Of a DNA stretch of 21,679 nucleotides, positions 15,301-21,679 are shown one piece after another. Positions within the stretch are counted from its first letter, which is position 1. The number at the start of each line of letters is the position of its first letter. The notes beneath the pieces were generated by a model. That model was not told the origin of the DNA, made no database searches, and saw only the letters and a program-made list of their open reading frames with translations. The translations under genes were made by a program, and so were the position numbers. The DNA is taken from contig JASICF010000384.1 in NCBI GenBank assembly GCA_030044775.1, positions 1 to 21,679 of the forward strand, given 5' to 3'. The stretch comes from Candidatus Sulfotelmatobacter sp. GTDB lineage: Bacteria > Acidobacteriota > Terriglobia > Terriglobales > Acidobacteriaceae.

Positions 15301-15695
15301 GCGATCTTCGCGACCAGATCAAGGCCATCAACGCTCGCCTGAAAGACGATCCGCGCGCGAAAGCTATCGCCGATGCCGGCAAAGCACTCGACACAAAGAT
15401 GACGGCCGTCGAGGAAGCGCTGGTCCAGACAAAAGCCAAGAGCGACGAAGATGTGCTCAACTTCCCCGTCCGGTTAAACAACCATCTCGTGGCGCTGGGA
15501 GGAGTCGTGGGCAGCGCAGACACGGCTCCGACCTCGCAGTCTTACGAAGTATTCGACATGGTCAGCAAACAAGTCGATGAACAACTGGCAAAATGGCAGG
15601 CGATCGTTTCGACCGACGTCGTCTCGTACAACAACCTGATGAAGCAGCAGGATGTTCCCGCCGTTATTCTGAAGCAACCGGAGGCAGGAAAATAA
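12345..15695 (+). CDS. Secreted VPS10/sortilin-like Asp-box (BNR) propeller protein, paralogue B
   Basis: A 1116-residue protein with a TTG start and a good Shine-Dalgarno. A signal peptide (LAALILILGSPVLA, cleavage after about residue 19) is followed by a Lys/Gln/Ser-rich linker. The conserved entry YRLVGPFRGGRVVAVAG and at least eleven Asp-box-like motifs follow (TTDGGLNW, SIDAGKTW, TQDGGKTW, SDDGGDSW, TTDFGKTW and others). Long blocks match paralogue A almost residue for residue, such as YNQPTAQFYHV, WYDVGGGESGYIAP and NDLVVKNDDLVVATHGRSFW. A low-complexity insert with many Glu, Lys and Ser residues (about 14790-15010) splits the Ig-like segment. The C-terminus is helical with coiled-coil character (LLIKIRDKVTQTDDAIIQI). 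It should be periplasmic or outer-membrane associated; activity is unproven. A PLP enzyme gene follows after 19 nt. Confidence 0.9.
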   Translation: MRTAQLAALILILGSPVLAQKHTSKQTSESQKQASQEKTATPAAQADSQKDTDEAEEKGPWKNLQYRLVGPFRGGRVVAVAGVVGQDNVYYFGSTAGGVWKTTDGGLNWKPIFDKMKDASPSIGAIGVAESDPNVIYVGTGEACIRGNIVGGNGVYKSIDAGKTWKFVGLGDTHAIGRLAVNPKNPEIAFVAALGHPFGDNEERGIFRTQDGGKTWQKVLYKDDKTGGIDVVFDPTNSNILFAGLWQAKRTPWSLDSGGPGSGLYRSIDGGTTWKQLKGHGLPEGILGRIGVTVSGANPNRVYAAIEAEKGGIYRSDDGGDSWQLMNGDHRFTQRAWYYMHIFADPKSEDTVYILNTGVYRSNDGGKTFSRIRAPHGDNHALWIDPSNPKRLINGNDGGATVSIDAGATWTSLYNQPTAQFYHVATDNRFPYYIYGAQQDNSTVGIASASSEGAIDRPNWYDVGGGESGYIAPDPTDPEIVYAGSYGGDITRYDHHTGEEQLINPWPVNPIGWAAADLKYRFQWTEPIVFSPHDPKTMYFAAQVLFKTTDAGMHWTIISPDLTRNDKTKQQSSGGPLTKDNTGVEVYDTIFSVVESPVQKDLIWAGTDDGLIQLTRDGGQHWENVTPKAMPEWGTVSMIEASPRDAGTAYVAVERHKSDDFTPYIFKTTDFGKTWSKLAEGIPANDYVHAVRVDPRHLNLLFAGTEQGVYVSFNDGEHWQPLQLNLPTAPVNDLVVKNDDLVVATHGRSFWVLDDITSLEQYTDSIPQEEAHLFTPAEANHTVFRGGFFAPSGNVGKNPPAGAVIDYWLKTSLKKPGEEKTENPSGSGAGAAKNGSDSATSEEKKKDEAPKITLEILDSSGKVIRKYPKKEEAEDEEQEEFRGNENADKLPADAGFNRFVWDLRYEGATKVPHSALWGGDTDGPEALPGKYEVQLTVLGKTYTAPLEIKPDPRLNVSQEDLAKQFDLLIKIRDKVTQTDDAIIQIRDLRDQIKAINARLKDDPRAKAIADAGKALDTKMTAVEEALVQTKAKSDEDVLNFPVRLNNHLVALGGVVGSADTAPTSQSYEVFDMVSKQVDEQLAKWQAIVSTDVVSYNNLMKQQDVPAVILKQPEAGK

Positions 15696-15704
15696 TTCCC
15701 ACTC

Positions 15705-15708
15705 GGAG
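15705..15708 (+). promoter_or_regulatory. Shine-Dalgarno choosing the second of two ATGs
   Basis: GGAG directly abuts the ATG at 15709, leaving no spacing, but sits 6 nt before the ATG at 15715, so the latter is preferred. Confidence 0.55.
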
Positions 15709-15714
15709 ATGCTC

Positions 15715-17004
15715 ATGATCGACCGGCGCCGTTTCCTCAGTACGACGACGGCGGGACTGGCTGCCTCATTTGCCTGGCGTGGCAGCCTGTTCGCGCAGCT
15801 CGAGAAAGTACCGCCTCTTCCCGACCGCTCGCAATTCGACAAAAATGAGGATGCCTATTGGGCGGAACTACGCAAACAGTTCCTCATTCCCGAAGACGAA
15901 ATCTATCTAAACAACGGCACTGTCGGGTCCAGTCCCGCGCCCGTGCTGCGCGCGGTTTTTGATGGCTACGAAACAACAGAAAAGATGGATCAGCAGGATC
16001 CTGAGGACTATCCGATCTGGGGTTACGCATCGTGGAATGAGTTTCGCGATCCGCTCGCGGAATTTGTCGGCTGCAAGCGGGACGAGATTGCACTGCTTCG
16101 CAACGCCACGGAAGCCAACAGCTACATCGCGAACGGCATCGACATGAAGCCCGGCGACGAAGTGCTGATGACCGATCAGGAGCATCCTGGCGGCGAGCAC
16201 CCGTGGAATTTAAAGGCTAAGCGCTACGGCATCGCAGTGAAGCGCGTCACCTTGCCGCGCCCGGTGAAAGACACAGCTCAGGTTGTTGAGCTGTTCAATG
16301 AGGCGATTACGCCACGCACGCGCGTGCTCTTCTTCAGCCATATCACAACGTTCTCGGGAGTGGTCCTTCCAGCGAAAGAAATATGTGCTCTGGCGAGATC
16401 GAAAGGAATTCTCTCTGCCGTCGATGGCGCCCATGTGACCGGAATGATGCGGCTGAATCTTCATGATCTCGGTTGCGATATGTATTCTTCCAGCCCGCAC
16501 AAGTGGCTGCAGGCGCCAAAGGGTTCGGGCTTCCTCTATGTGCGGGATGAAGCGATCGACCGCTTGTGGAACACGATAGTGACCGAGGGGTGGGACGAGC
16601 CGCAACTTCGCGCGGAACGCTTCCAGCGCATCGGCAGCTCGAATGTGCCGGCACTTTGGGGACTTCGCGCATCCCTCAAGCTGGCGAATGACATTGGCAT
16701 GGACCGCATTGAGAGCCGTCATCGCAGGCTGGCCGACTACATGCTCGCCGAAATGATGAAGCGCCGCGCGGAATCGTGGACTTCCCCGGATGCTGCCTTG
16801 CGGTGCGCGATCGTGACGGTAAATGTTCCACCGGTTCAGCGCATGGACCTGGAAAACTGGATGTGGAAAACACACAAGATCCGCATCCGCGGCGGCGATC
16901 CGAATAAGCTGCGCTTGTCAACGCCTTATTATTTGCAGAAAAAAGATATCGATCGCTTTTTCGAAACATTTGATGAGTACAAGCGGGAGAAAAAACTGGC
17001 GTAA
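15715..17004 (+). CDS. Tat-exported class V aminotransferase-fold PLP enzyme (isopenicillin N epimerase-like)
   Basis: A 429-residue protein. The start at 15715 is favoured by spacing from GGAG. The N-terminus MIDRRRFLSTTTAGLAASFA is a twin-arginine signal, so a folded enzyme with cofactor would be exported. The fold-type I class V core follows: NNGTVGSSP near residue 66, the PLP-ring Asp in SAVDGAH (D237), and the Schiff-base Lys in SSSPHKWLQAPKG (K263). It resembles isopenicillin N epimerase and cysteine desulfurase-like proteins, but the substrate is not evident. An outside alternative is a cysteine/selenocysteine lyase-type activity. It is 19 nt downstream of VPS10 paralogue B, a probable operon, and convergent with ino1 (18-nt gap). 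Confidence 0.9.
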   Translation: MIDRRRFLSTTTAGLAASFAWRGSLFAQLEKVPPLPDRSQFDKNEDAYWAELRKQFLIPEDEIYLNNGTVGSSPAPVLRAVFDGYETTEKMDQQDPEDYPIWGYASWNEFRDPLAEFVGCKRDEIALLRNATEANSYIANGIDMKPGDEVLMTDQEHPGGEHPWNLKAKRYGIAVKRVTLPRPVKDTAQVVELFNEAITPRTRVLFFSHITTFSGVVLPAKEICALARSKGILSAVDGAHVTGMMRLNLHDLGCDMYSSSPHKWLQAPKGSGFLYVRDEAIDRLWNTIVTEGWDEPQLRAERFQRIGSSNVPALWGLRASLKLANDIGMDRIESRHRRLADYMLAEMMKRRAESWTSPDAALRCAIVTVNVPPVQRMDLENWMWKTHKIRIRGGDPNKLRLSTPYYLQKKDIDRFFETFDEYKREKKLA

Positions 17005-17022
17005 ATTCTCCTCCCGTGGGCC

Positions 17023-18546
17023 TCAGTCGTAATACTCCAACCCCAGGTGGGTGATGAGTTCTTCGCCTTTCAAGTGCCGCAGCGTGTTCTTCAACTTCAT
17101 CAATTGAATGAACAGATCGTGCTCCGGATAAAGCCCGGGAACCGTCATTGGCGACTTAAAGTAAAAGCTTAACCACTCCTGAATTCCCAAGCCGCGCAGC
17201 CCCGAACAGCGCTGGGCAAGGTCCATCAGCAGCACCAGATCGAGCACGATGGGAGCAGCGAGAATCGAATCGCGGCAAAGAAAATCGACTTTGATCTGCA
17301 TCGGATAGCCGAGCCAGCCGAAAATATCGATATTGTCCCAGCCTTCTTTGTTGTCACCGCGCGGCGGGTAGTAATTGATACGAACCTTGTGACACATTTT
17401 TCCATAAAGTTCGGGATAGAGCTCGGGCTGCAGAATATGCTCGAGCACGGAGAGCTTCGACTCCTCCTTGGTCTTGAATGATCCGGGGTCATCGAGCACT
17501 TCGCCGTCGCGATTGCCCAGAATATTGGTAGAAAACCATCCGTTCAGCCCGAGCATGCGCGCCTTGAAACCAGGCGCAAGGATCGTCTTCATGAGCGTCT
17601 GCCCGGTTTTGAAATCTTTTCCGCAGATGGGTGCTTCCTTCTTTCGAGAAAGTTCCAGCATCACCGGCAAATCGACGGTAAGATTCGGCGCCCCGTTGGC
17701 AAAAGGTACGCCCTCCATCAAAGAAGCATAGGCATAAATCATCGATGGGGCGATGGTCTCGTCGTTTGCGCGCAGCGCCTTTTCGAATGATTTGACGGAT
17801 TGATGCGCTTCACCAGCGGAAATGTAAGTTTCCGTAGAGCCGCACCACATCGTGATCAAACGGCTCGCCCCGCTGCTCTTTTTGAACTTGCGGATGTCGT
17901 CGCGCACCTGCTCGGCAAGATCCATCTTTGTCTTGCCTCTTTTGACGTTGGGCCCGTCGATCTTCTTTACGTACTTATGATCGAAGACCGCAGCTTGCGG
18001 GGTAATGGAGGACAGAAACTGCTTTAGCTGATCGAGCTGGCGCTGTTCAAGGACGCCGGCATTTGAAGCCGCTTCGTACATGTTGTCTTCGAAAATGTCC
18101 CAGCCGGTAAATACGAGGTCGTCGAGTCCAGCGAGAGGCACAAATTCCTTGATCTTCGGAGAACGCCCGTCGGTGCGCTTGCCCAGCCTCACGGTGCCCA
18201 TCTGAGTGAGCGAGCCAATCGGTTTGGCCAGTCCTTTGCGAATCGCCTCTACACCCGCCACAAAAGTAGTGGCGACCGCCCCCATGCCCGGAATCATCAC
18301 CCCAAGCTTCCCTTTTGCCGGATTCATGGTGACATTATTCGACTCTTGCAGTGACATGGTTCTGCCACCCGCTCGTTGGCTGTTCGCCAGCTTAAGCTCC
18401 TGCCCAGCGCGCTCGGCATGAGCCAGGGCGCTCTCCCGATGCTCATGTTTGCGCGCTTCAGCTGCGGTTGAGAATTGCTTGCGATGCCGGCGGCCATCGG
18501 CATCCGACCAATCAGCCATGAAAATCCCCGGGCGTTTTTGATACAT
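17023..18546 (-). CDS. ino1: Inositol-3-phosphate synthase with N-terminal arm-binding-like extension
   Basis: A 507-residue protein. From about residue 74 on it is a bacterial myo-inositol-1-phosphate synthase: the NAD site GKLGVMIPGMGAVATT (79-94), MWCGSTETY, GKDFKTGQT (309-317), NGWFSTNILGNRDG, and the closing block with DFLCRDSILAAP. It turns glucose 6-phosphate into inositol 3-phosphate using NAD. The first 62 residues are not part of the enzyme fold; FMADWSDADGRRHRKQF followed by STAAEARKH looks like the arm-type DNA-binding domain of tyrosine recombinases. AAAGGAG lies 9 nt before the ATG at 18546, which supports the long form, whereas M64 has only a weak Shine-Dalgarno. The short form would be 444 residues, a normal length. 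Confidence 0.93.
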   Translation of the reverse strand: MYQKRPGIFMADWSDADGRRHRKQFSTAAEARKHEHRESALAHAERAGQELKLANSQRAGGRTMSLQESNNVTMNPAKGKLGVMIPGMGAVATTFVAGVEAIRKGLAKPIGSLTQMGTVRLGKRTDGRSPKIKEFVPLAGLDDLVFTGWDIFEDNMYEAASNAGVLEQRQLDQLKQFLSSITPQAAVFDHKYVKKIDGPNVKRGKTKMDLAEQVRDDIRKFKKSSGASRLITMWCGSTETYISAGEAHQSVKSFEKALRANDETIAPSMIYAYASLMEGVPFANGAPNLTVDLPVMLELSRKKEAPICGKDFKTGQTLMKTILAPGFKARMLGLNGWFSTNILGNRDGEVLDDPGSFKTKEESKLSVLEHILQPELYPELYGKMCHKVRINYYPPRGDNKEGWDNIDIFGWLGYPMQIKVDFLCRDSILAAPIVLDLVLLMDLAQRCSGLRGLGIQEWLSFYFKSPMTVPGLYPEHDLFIQLMKLKNTLRHLKGEELITHLGLEYYD

Positions 18547-18555
18547 CTTTGGTGA

Positions 18556-18562
18556 CTCCTTT
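18556..18562 (-). promoter_or_regulatory. Shine-Dalgarno supporting the long ino1 start
   Basis: The minus strand reads AAAGGAG, 9 nt before the ATG at 18546. It indicates that the N-terminal extension is translated. Confidence 0.65.
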
Positions 18563-18600
18563 GGTGGCAGTTACTGTCACTGGCATTTATAGTCTCGTAC

Positions 18601-18637
18601 CACGGTTGTTTTTGCAAATTCAGGTCGCCCAACCGTG
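18601..18637. promoter_or_regulatory. Inverted repeat in the divergent ino1 / NTF2-like intergenic region
   Basis: CACGGTTG (18601-18608) and CAACCGTG (18630-18637) form a perfect 8-bp inverted repeat with a 21-nt spacer, about three helical turns between centres. It lies just upstream of a minus-strand TATAAA that could be the ino1 -10. It may be an operator for a dimeric regulator; this is unproven. Confidence 0.35.
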
Positions 18638-18699
18638 TCAAAAGCACCTTAACATGCAATATGGTGCATGGAAGCTTTTTACAGCGTTGAGAGACAGCA

Positions 18700-19080
18700 A
18701 TGTCCAATACCACAGATGAGCAGGAAATTATTCAGCTTTTTGTCGACGGCGATCGCGCGCTGCGCGGTGCCGATCTTTCCGAGCTACGCCGCATTTACGC
18801 CGATGACTACATCCAGTTCGACGAGCGCGGCCGAATTACCACGAGGGAGCAGCTTGTCCAAGATCTCATTTCCCATTCAATTCGATTCGCGTCGATAAAC
18901 TCGAAGGGCAGACAGGTGCGATTACTGGAGCAGAATGTCGCTGTCATACACGGGTCAGAAGAGGACGAGATCGAACAGAACGGGAGGCGATTGCAAGTGA
19001 ATTACTTGTACACGGATGTGGTGATCAAACGCGAGGGAAGATGGCAGATTGTGGCCTCGCAACTCGTAAAACAATCCTGA
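18700..19080 (+). CDS. NTF2-like protein (DUF4440/SnoaL-type)
   Basis: A 126-residue protein with the cystatin-like NTF2 pattern. It begins with helices (IIQLFVDGDRALRGADLSEL), continues with RIYADDYIQFDERGRITTREQLVQ, and ends in strands with VVIKREGRWQIVASQLV. Such folds bind small ligands or act as isomerases, or are the association domain of other proteins; nothing in the sequence picks a substrate. The ATG at 18700 follows GAGAG at a suitable distance. There is no signal peptide. It is divergent from ino1 and convergent with dedA (9-nt gap). Confidence 0.82.
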   Translation: MSNTTDEQEIIQLFVDGDRALRGADLSELRRIYADDYIQFDERGRITTREQLVQDLISHSIRFASINSKGRQVRLLEQNVAVIHGSEEDEIEQNGRRLQVNYLYTDVVIKREGRWQIVASQLVKQS

Positions 19081-19089
19081 AGGACCGTC

Positions 19090-19737
19090 TCACTGCTCAC
19101 CGGGAATCGGCGATCCGTTCGTGGAAATGCGATTCTGCCAATGGCTGCGAACGAACCATACCGCGCCGGCAGCCAATAAGGCGACAATGACAGTGTCGAA
19201 ACGGTGGAAATACTTCCCTAACTCACGCCAATTCTCTCCCAACTTCATCCCGAAATAGGCAAGCGCGAGGCACCACGGCCATGAACCGAGAAATGTGTAA
19301 ATGTGGAAGCGCAGCCGCGGCATACGGGATACCCCGGCCGGGAGTGCAATGAAGGTCCGAATCACCGGAAGCAGGCGGCCGAAGAAAACTGCCAGATATC
19401 CCCAGCGCGCGAAAAAACGATCGGCCCAGTCAAGCTCTCTGCGGCCCATCAGAATCCAGCGCCCGTAGCGCTCGACTAGAGGCCGGCCACCATAACATCC
19501 GATCTCGTAAGCCACGAGCGAACCCAGATTGCACCCAATCGCTCCCGCCGTCGCCACCCCCAGCAGCTTGAATGTGCCGGTGAAGACCAGGTATCCGGCA
19601 AATGGCATGATCAACTCCGACGGCAAGGGAATGCATGCCGATTCGATCGCCATGAGCAGCACAATGCCGACGTAGCCGGTGGCCGCAACCACGGAACTGA
19701 TGAAGACAAAAATTATCGCTAGAAGTTTTTGAGTCAT
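19090..19737 (-). CDS. DedA-family inner membrane protein
   Basis: A 215-residue integral membrane protein of the DedA/SNARE-associated family. Family motifs are ESACIPLPSE (32-41), the glycine-rich helix GAIGCNLGSLVAYEIG (65-80), and FFGRLLPVIRTFIALPAGVS (118-137) with the conserved arginines R121 and R127. Five or so hydrophobic segments are visible. DedA proteins are linked to undecaprenyl-phosphate and phospholipid flipping and to proton-motive-force maintenance. The ATG at 19737 has no obvious Shine-Dalgarno. Confidence 0.93.
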   Translation of the reverse strand: MTQKLLAIIFVFISSVVAATGYVGIVLLMAIESACIPLPSELIMPFAGYLVFTGTFKLLGVATAGAIGCNLGSLVAYEIGCYGGRPLVERYGRWILMGRRELDWADRFFARWGYLAVFFGRLLPVIRTFIALPAGVSRMPRLRFHIYTFLGSWPWCLALAYFGMKLGENWRELGKYFHRFDTVIVALLAAGAVWFVRSHWQNRISTNGSPIPGEQ

Positions 19738-19854
19738 TCGTAAAGAGAGTTGCTGTTTGCCCTCTCGCAGTTGTCAGTTCGTGGAGGCTGGGGTAACTGC
19801 GGAAAAACGACTGACGACTCAAGTGTATCGGAAATCATCGAGCGATATCGCGGC

Positions 19855-20079
19855 TCAGAATGAGCCATCCTGCGTGAAGGTGTATCCCGGCAACGAAGCC
19901 CCTCCCGGGCCTTTCGCAATTTTTATCCGTACGGTGGGGGCATCGGGCGCCGTGATCCCCGCAGGTCGAAGCATGGCATATTGCGCAAAAACCTCGTTGT
20001 AGACTTTCGTGACCAGATAATCCTGGCCGTCGCTATCGTTGCGCCACACTTGCCCGAGTTGGATCGAACTTACGGCCAC
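19855..20079 (-). CDS. Small hypothetical protein, about 74 residues
   Basis: Not recognised with certainty. The sequence IQLGQVWRNDSDGQDYLVTK, the following NEVFAQYAMLRP and the end ASLPGYTFTQ look like a compact beta-rich domain rather than a random frame. The start at GTG 20079 is preferred because AGGAAG lies 4 nt upstream. The frame is open to a TTG at 20250, giving up to 131 residues, but the extra part has no Shine-Dalgarno and looks less protein-like. It is upstream of dedA on the same strand with a 117-nt gap. Confidence 0.55.
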   Translation of the reverse strand: MAVSSIQLGQVWRNDSDGQDYLVTKVYNEVFAQYAMLRPAGITAPDAPTVRIKIAKGPGGASLPGYTFTQDGSF

Positions 20080-20336
20080 GGTGCTTCCTGAAATTGTGAG
20101 GATGCTTACAGAGTACCGGGGTGAACGAATTGCGTCAATAATGGCCGAGGTTACGGATGGACCATCACAAATCCTGACCGTCGCCGATAAACGTTGATTT
20201 ACGGAATTCAACCGCGGCTCGCCAGTTATCAGACCGAGCGCGCGCGCCAAAAAACTCTGGTGTGAATTATTCGCGCAGCAAACCCAAGCTGAAAGCCTTT
20301 GGCCGCTGCGTATTTCGCTGCTAAGATATTTTTCTC

Positions 20337-21224
20337 ATGCCGCGCGGCATCACTCCACGCCAGCCAGCCCGAACCGGTCGCCATGATCGTGTGGCACGCA
20401 CAACATCTGTGCACAATTCGGGCAAGAAATTGAGGACAACCATCGCCAACGGCCATGGCACCGGCAAGAAAAGCGCTCGATCCCGAACCGATAAAAGCTC
20501 GGCGAAAGTCGGTGCATCGGCGAAGGCCTCATCCAAAAAATCTGCTTACAACCCGATAGAGCCTGGGCGGGTACAGGAAATCCTCAAGCGTCTAGACGAG
20601 CTTTATCCGGATGCTACCTGCGCGCTTACGCATCACTCCGCGTGGGAACTGCTGGTGGCGACCATTCTTTCCGCGCAATCGACCGACGTAAATGTCAACC
20701 GCGTCACGCCAGAGCTGTTCCGCAAATATCCAACGGTCGCAGCGTTCGCCGCGCTCGAGCCGGAGCAACTTCAGCCGGACATTCGTTCAACCGGCTTTTT
20801 CCGCAACAAATCGAAATCGGTAGTCGGCGCGGCAAAAAAAATTGTCGCCGATTTTGGCGGGCAGGTCCCGATGAACATGAGCGATCTGCTGACCTTGCCG
20901 GGAGTGGCGCGTAAAACCGCAAACGTCGTGCTGGGCACGTGGGGAAAAATTGCCGATGGAGTCGTGGTAGATACTCATGTTCATCGCATCTCGCGCCGGC
21001 TCGAACTCACTACGAACACCGATCCACAGAAAATCGAGCAGGACCTGATGCGGATTATTCCCCGCGAGAAATGGATCCTGTTTGCCCACCAGGTTATTTG
21101 GCACGGGCGAAAACTGTGTTACGCGCGCAAACCGAAGTGCGTCGATTGCAAGCTGGAAAATATCTGCCACGCCGCCGATAAAACCTGGAGCACGGTGGAT
21201 ATGCATAAGAACGCTAAAGCGTGA
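20337..21224 (+). CDS. nth: Endonuclease III with long basic N-terminal tail
   Basis: A 295-residue DNA glycosylase/AP lyase that removes oxidised pyrimidines in base-excision repair. The helix-hairpin-helix LTLPGVARKTANVVLG (185-200) holds the catalytic Lys K193, and D212 in VDTHVHRISRRL is the catalytic Asp. The 4Fe-4S cluster ligands are C261, C268, C271 and C277, with the standard C-x6-C-x2-C-x5-C spacing. The core from about residue 74 matches the usual length of about 211 residues in E. coli. The first 70 residues are Lys/Arg/Ser/Ala-rich, likely disordered and DNA-binding. The ATG at 20337 lacks a clear Shine-Dalgarno, so a later GTG within the tail is possible. It is convergent with glgA (33-nt gap). 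Confidence 0.94.
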   Translation: MPRGITPRQPARTGRHDRVARTTSVHNSGKKLRTTIANGHGTGKKSARSRTDKSSAKVGASAKASSKKSAYNPIEPGRVQEILKRLDELYPDATCALTHHSAWELLVATILSAQSTDVNVNRVTPELFRKYPTVAAFAALEPEQLQPDIRSTGFFRNKSKSVVGAAKKIVADFGGQVPMNMSDLLTLPGVARKTANVVLGTWGKIADGVVVDTHVHRISRRLELTTNTDPQKIEQDLMRIIPREKWILFAHQVIWHGRKLCYARKPKCVDCKLENICHAADKTWSTVDMHKNAKA

Positions 21225-21257
21225 CGGCAGTTCCGGGCCACTCCCGCAATGCGCACC

Positions 21258-21679
21258 CTAGACCAGCACTTTCTCCGGTGCCGTTGCCGGTGCCGCTTTT
21301 GCCTGCCTGACCCGGTCGTAGACTCGGCCATACTCACGCGCCGAGGCGTTCCAGGAAAAATCCTTGTTCATGCCGTTGCGCATCAAGGCGTGCCATGACG
21401 TCTGATCGCGGAACGCCTGTAATGCCTGTCTGACGGTGAGCAGCAGGGACTCTCCGCTGTATTCGGTGAACTTGAACCCGGCACCTTTGCCCGAGCGTGC
21501 GTCCCAGGGCTCAATCGTGTCGTCGAGACCTCCGGTGGCACGGACGATCGGCACAGTTCCGTATTTCAGGCTGTAGATCTGGTTCAAGCCGCAAGGTTCG
21601 TACTTTGAAGGCATCAGGAACATATCGGAACCGGCCTCAATTTTGTGCGCAACGGCATTGTCGTAAGCGACTTTCACCG
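21258..21679 (-). CDS. glgA: Glycogen synthase, C-terminal end (5'-truncated by the window)
   Basis: About 139 residues of a GT5 ADP-glucose:glycogen glucosyltransferase. The diagnostic block SKYEPCGLNQIYSLKYGTVP, with the following VRATGGLDDTIEPWD, carries the retaining-GT glutamate region (EPCGLNQ) that binds the nucleotide sugar. After it comes the C-terminal helix SWNASAREYGRVYDRV. The frame is open to the window edge, so the N-terminal Rossmann domain is outside. The stop is TAG at 21258-21260. Confidence 0.93.
   Translation of the reverse strand, partial: VKVAYDNAVAHKIEAGSDMFLMPSKYEPCGLNQIYSLKYGTVPIVRATGGLDDTIEPWDARSGKGAGFKFTEYSGESLLLTVRQALQAFRDQTSWHALMRNGMNKDFSWNASAREYGRVYDRVRQAKAAPATAPEKVLV

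Noticed and set aside
16984..17016. Possible bidirectional terminator between the PLP gene and ino1 (CGGGAG / CTCCCG)
   Set aside because: Only a 6-bp stem with a 21-nt loop and no T-run; too weak to call.

Overview
The window looks like a chromosomal segment from a soil-type Acidobacteriota (Terriglobia / Koribacter-like). Evidence: moderately high GC, a TolB-type propeller tail of the kind attached to acidobacterial Ser/Thr kinases, two very long sortilin/VPS10-like Asp-box proteins, Tat-exported enzymes, and dense short intergenic hairpins. There is no phage, IS or CRISPR array and no rRNA or tRNA gene that I can see. The taxonomic call is inference from gene content, not from a marker gene.

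Layout. (1) 1-1323: the 3' part of a beta-propeller protein, probably the C-terminus of a membrane Ser/Thr kinase. (2) 1339-4329, minus strand: purQ, then two 2-oxoglutarate/Fe(II) oxygenase genes that overlap by 16 nt. The first oxygenase has a helical N-terminal domain and four PQPPTP repeats. (3) 4330-4952: non-coding, with a hairpin that has two alternative partners. (4) 4953-6215: a secreted seven-repeat FG-GAP propeller with a REP-like hairpin just upstream. (5) 6371-12156, minus strand: a persulfide dioxygenase-rhodanese fusion, a PPK2 polyphosphate kinase, and a 1109-residue VPS10/Asp-box protein. Four 17-nt tandem repeats lie at the ppk2 stop codon. (6) 12345-17004, plus strand: a second VPS10/Asp-box paralogue starting at TTG, followed 19 nt later by a Tat-exported class V aminotransferase-like PLP enzyme. 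(7) 17023-18546, minus strand: inositol-3-phosphate synthase with an N-terminal extension that resembles an integrase arm-binding domain. (8) 18700-20079: an NTF2-like protein, a DedA membrane protein and a small hypothetical protein. (9) 20337-21224: endonuclease III with a long basic N-terminal tail. (10) 21258-21679: the C-terminal end of glycogen synthase.

How the genes work together. Most are housekeeping or stress metabolism: purine synthesis (purQ), polyphosphate/nucleotide balance (ppk2), sulfide/persulfide detoxification (pdo-rhodanese), inositol phosphate (ino1), base-excision repair (nth) and glycogen (glgA). The envelope part consists of the two VPS10-like propellers, the FG-GAP propeller and the Tat PLP enzyme. 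The least ordinary items are the coupled 2OG oxygenase pair with a tethered proline-repeat segment, the ino1 extension, and the VPS10 paralogues on either side of ppk2 and pdo.
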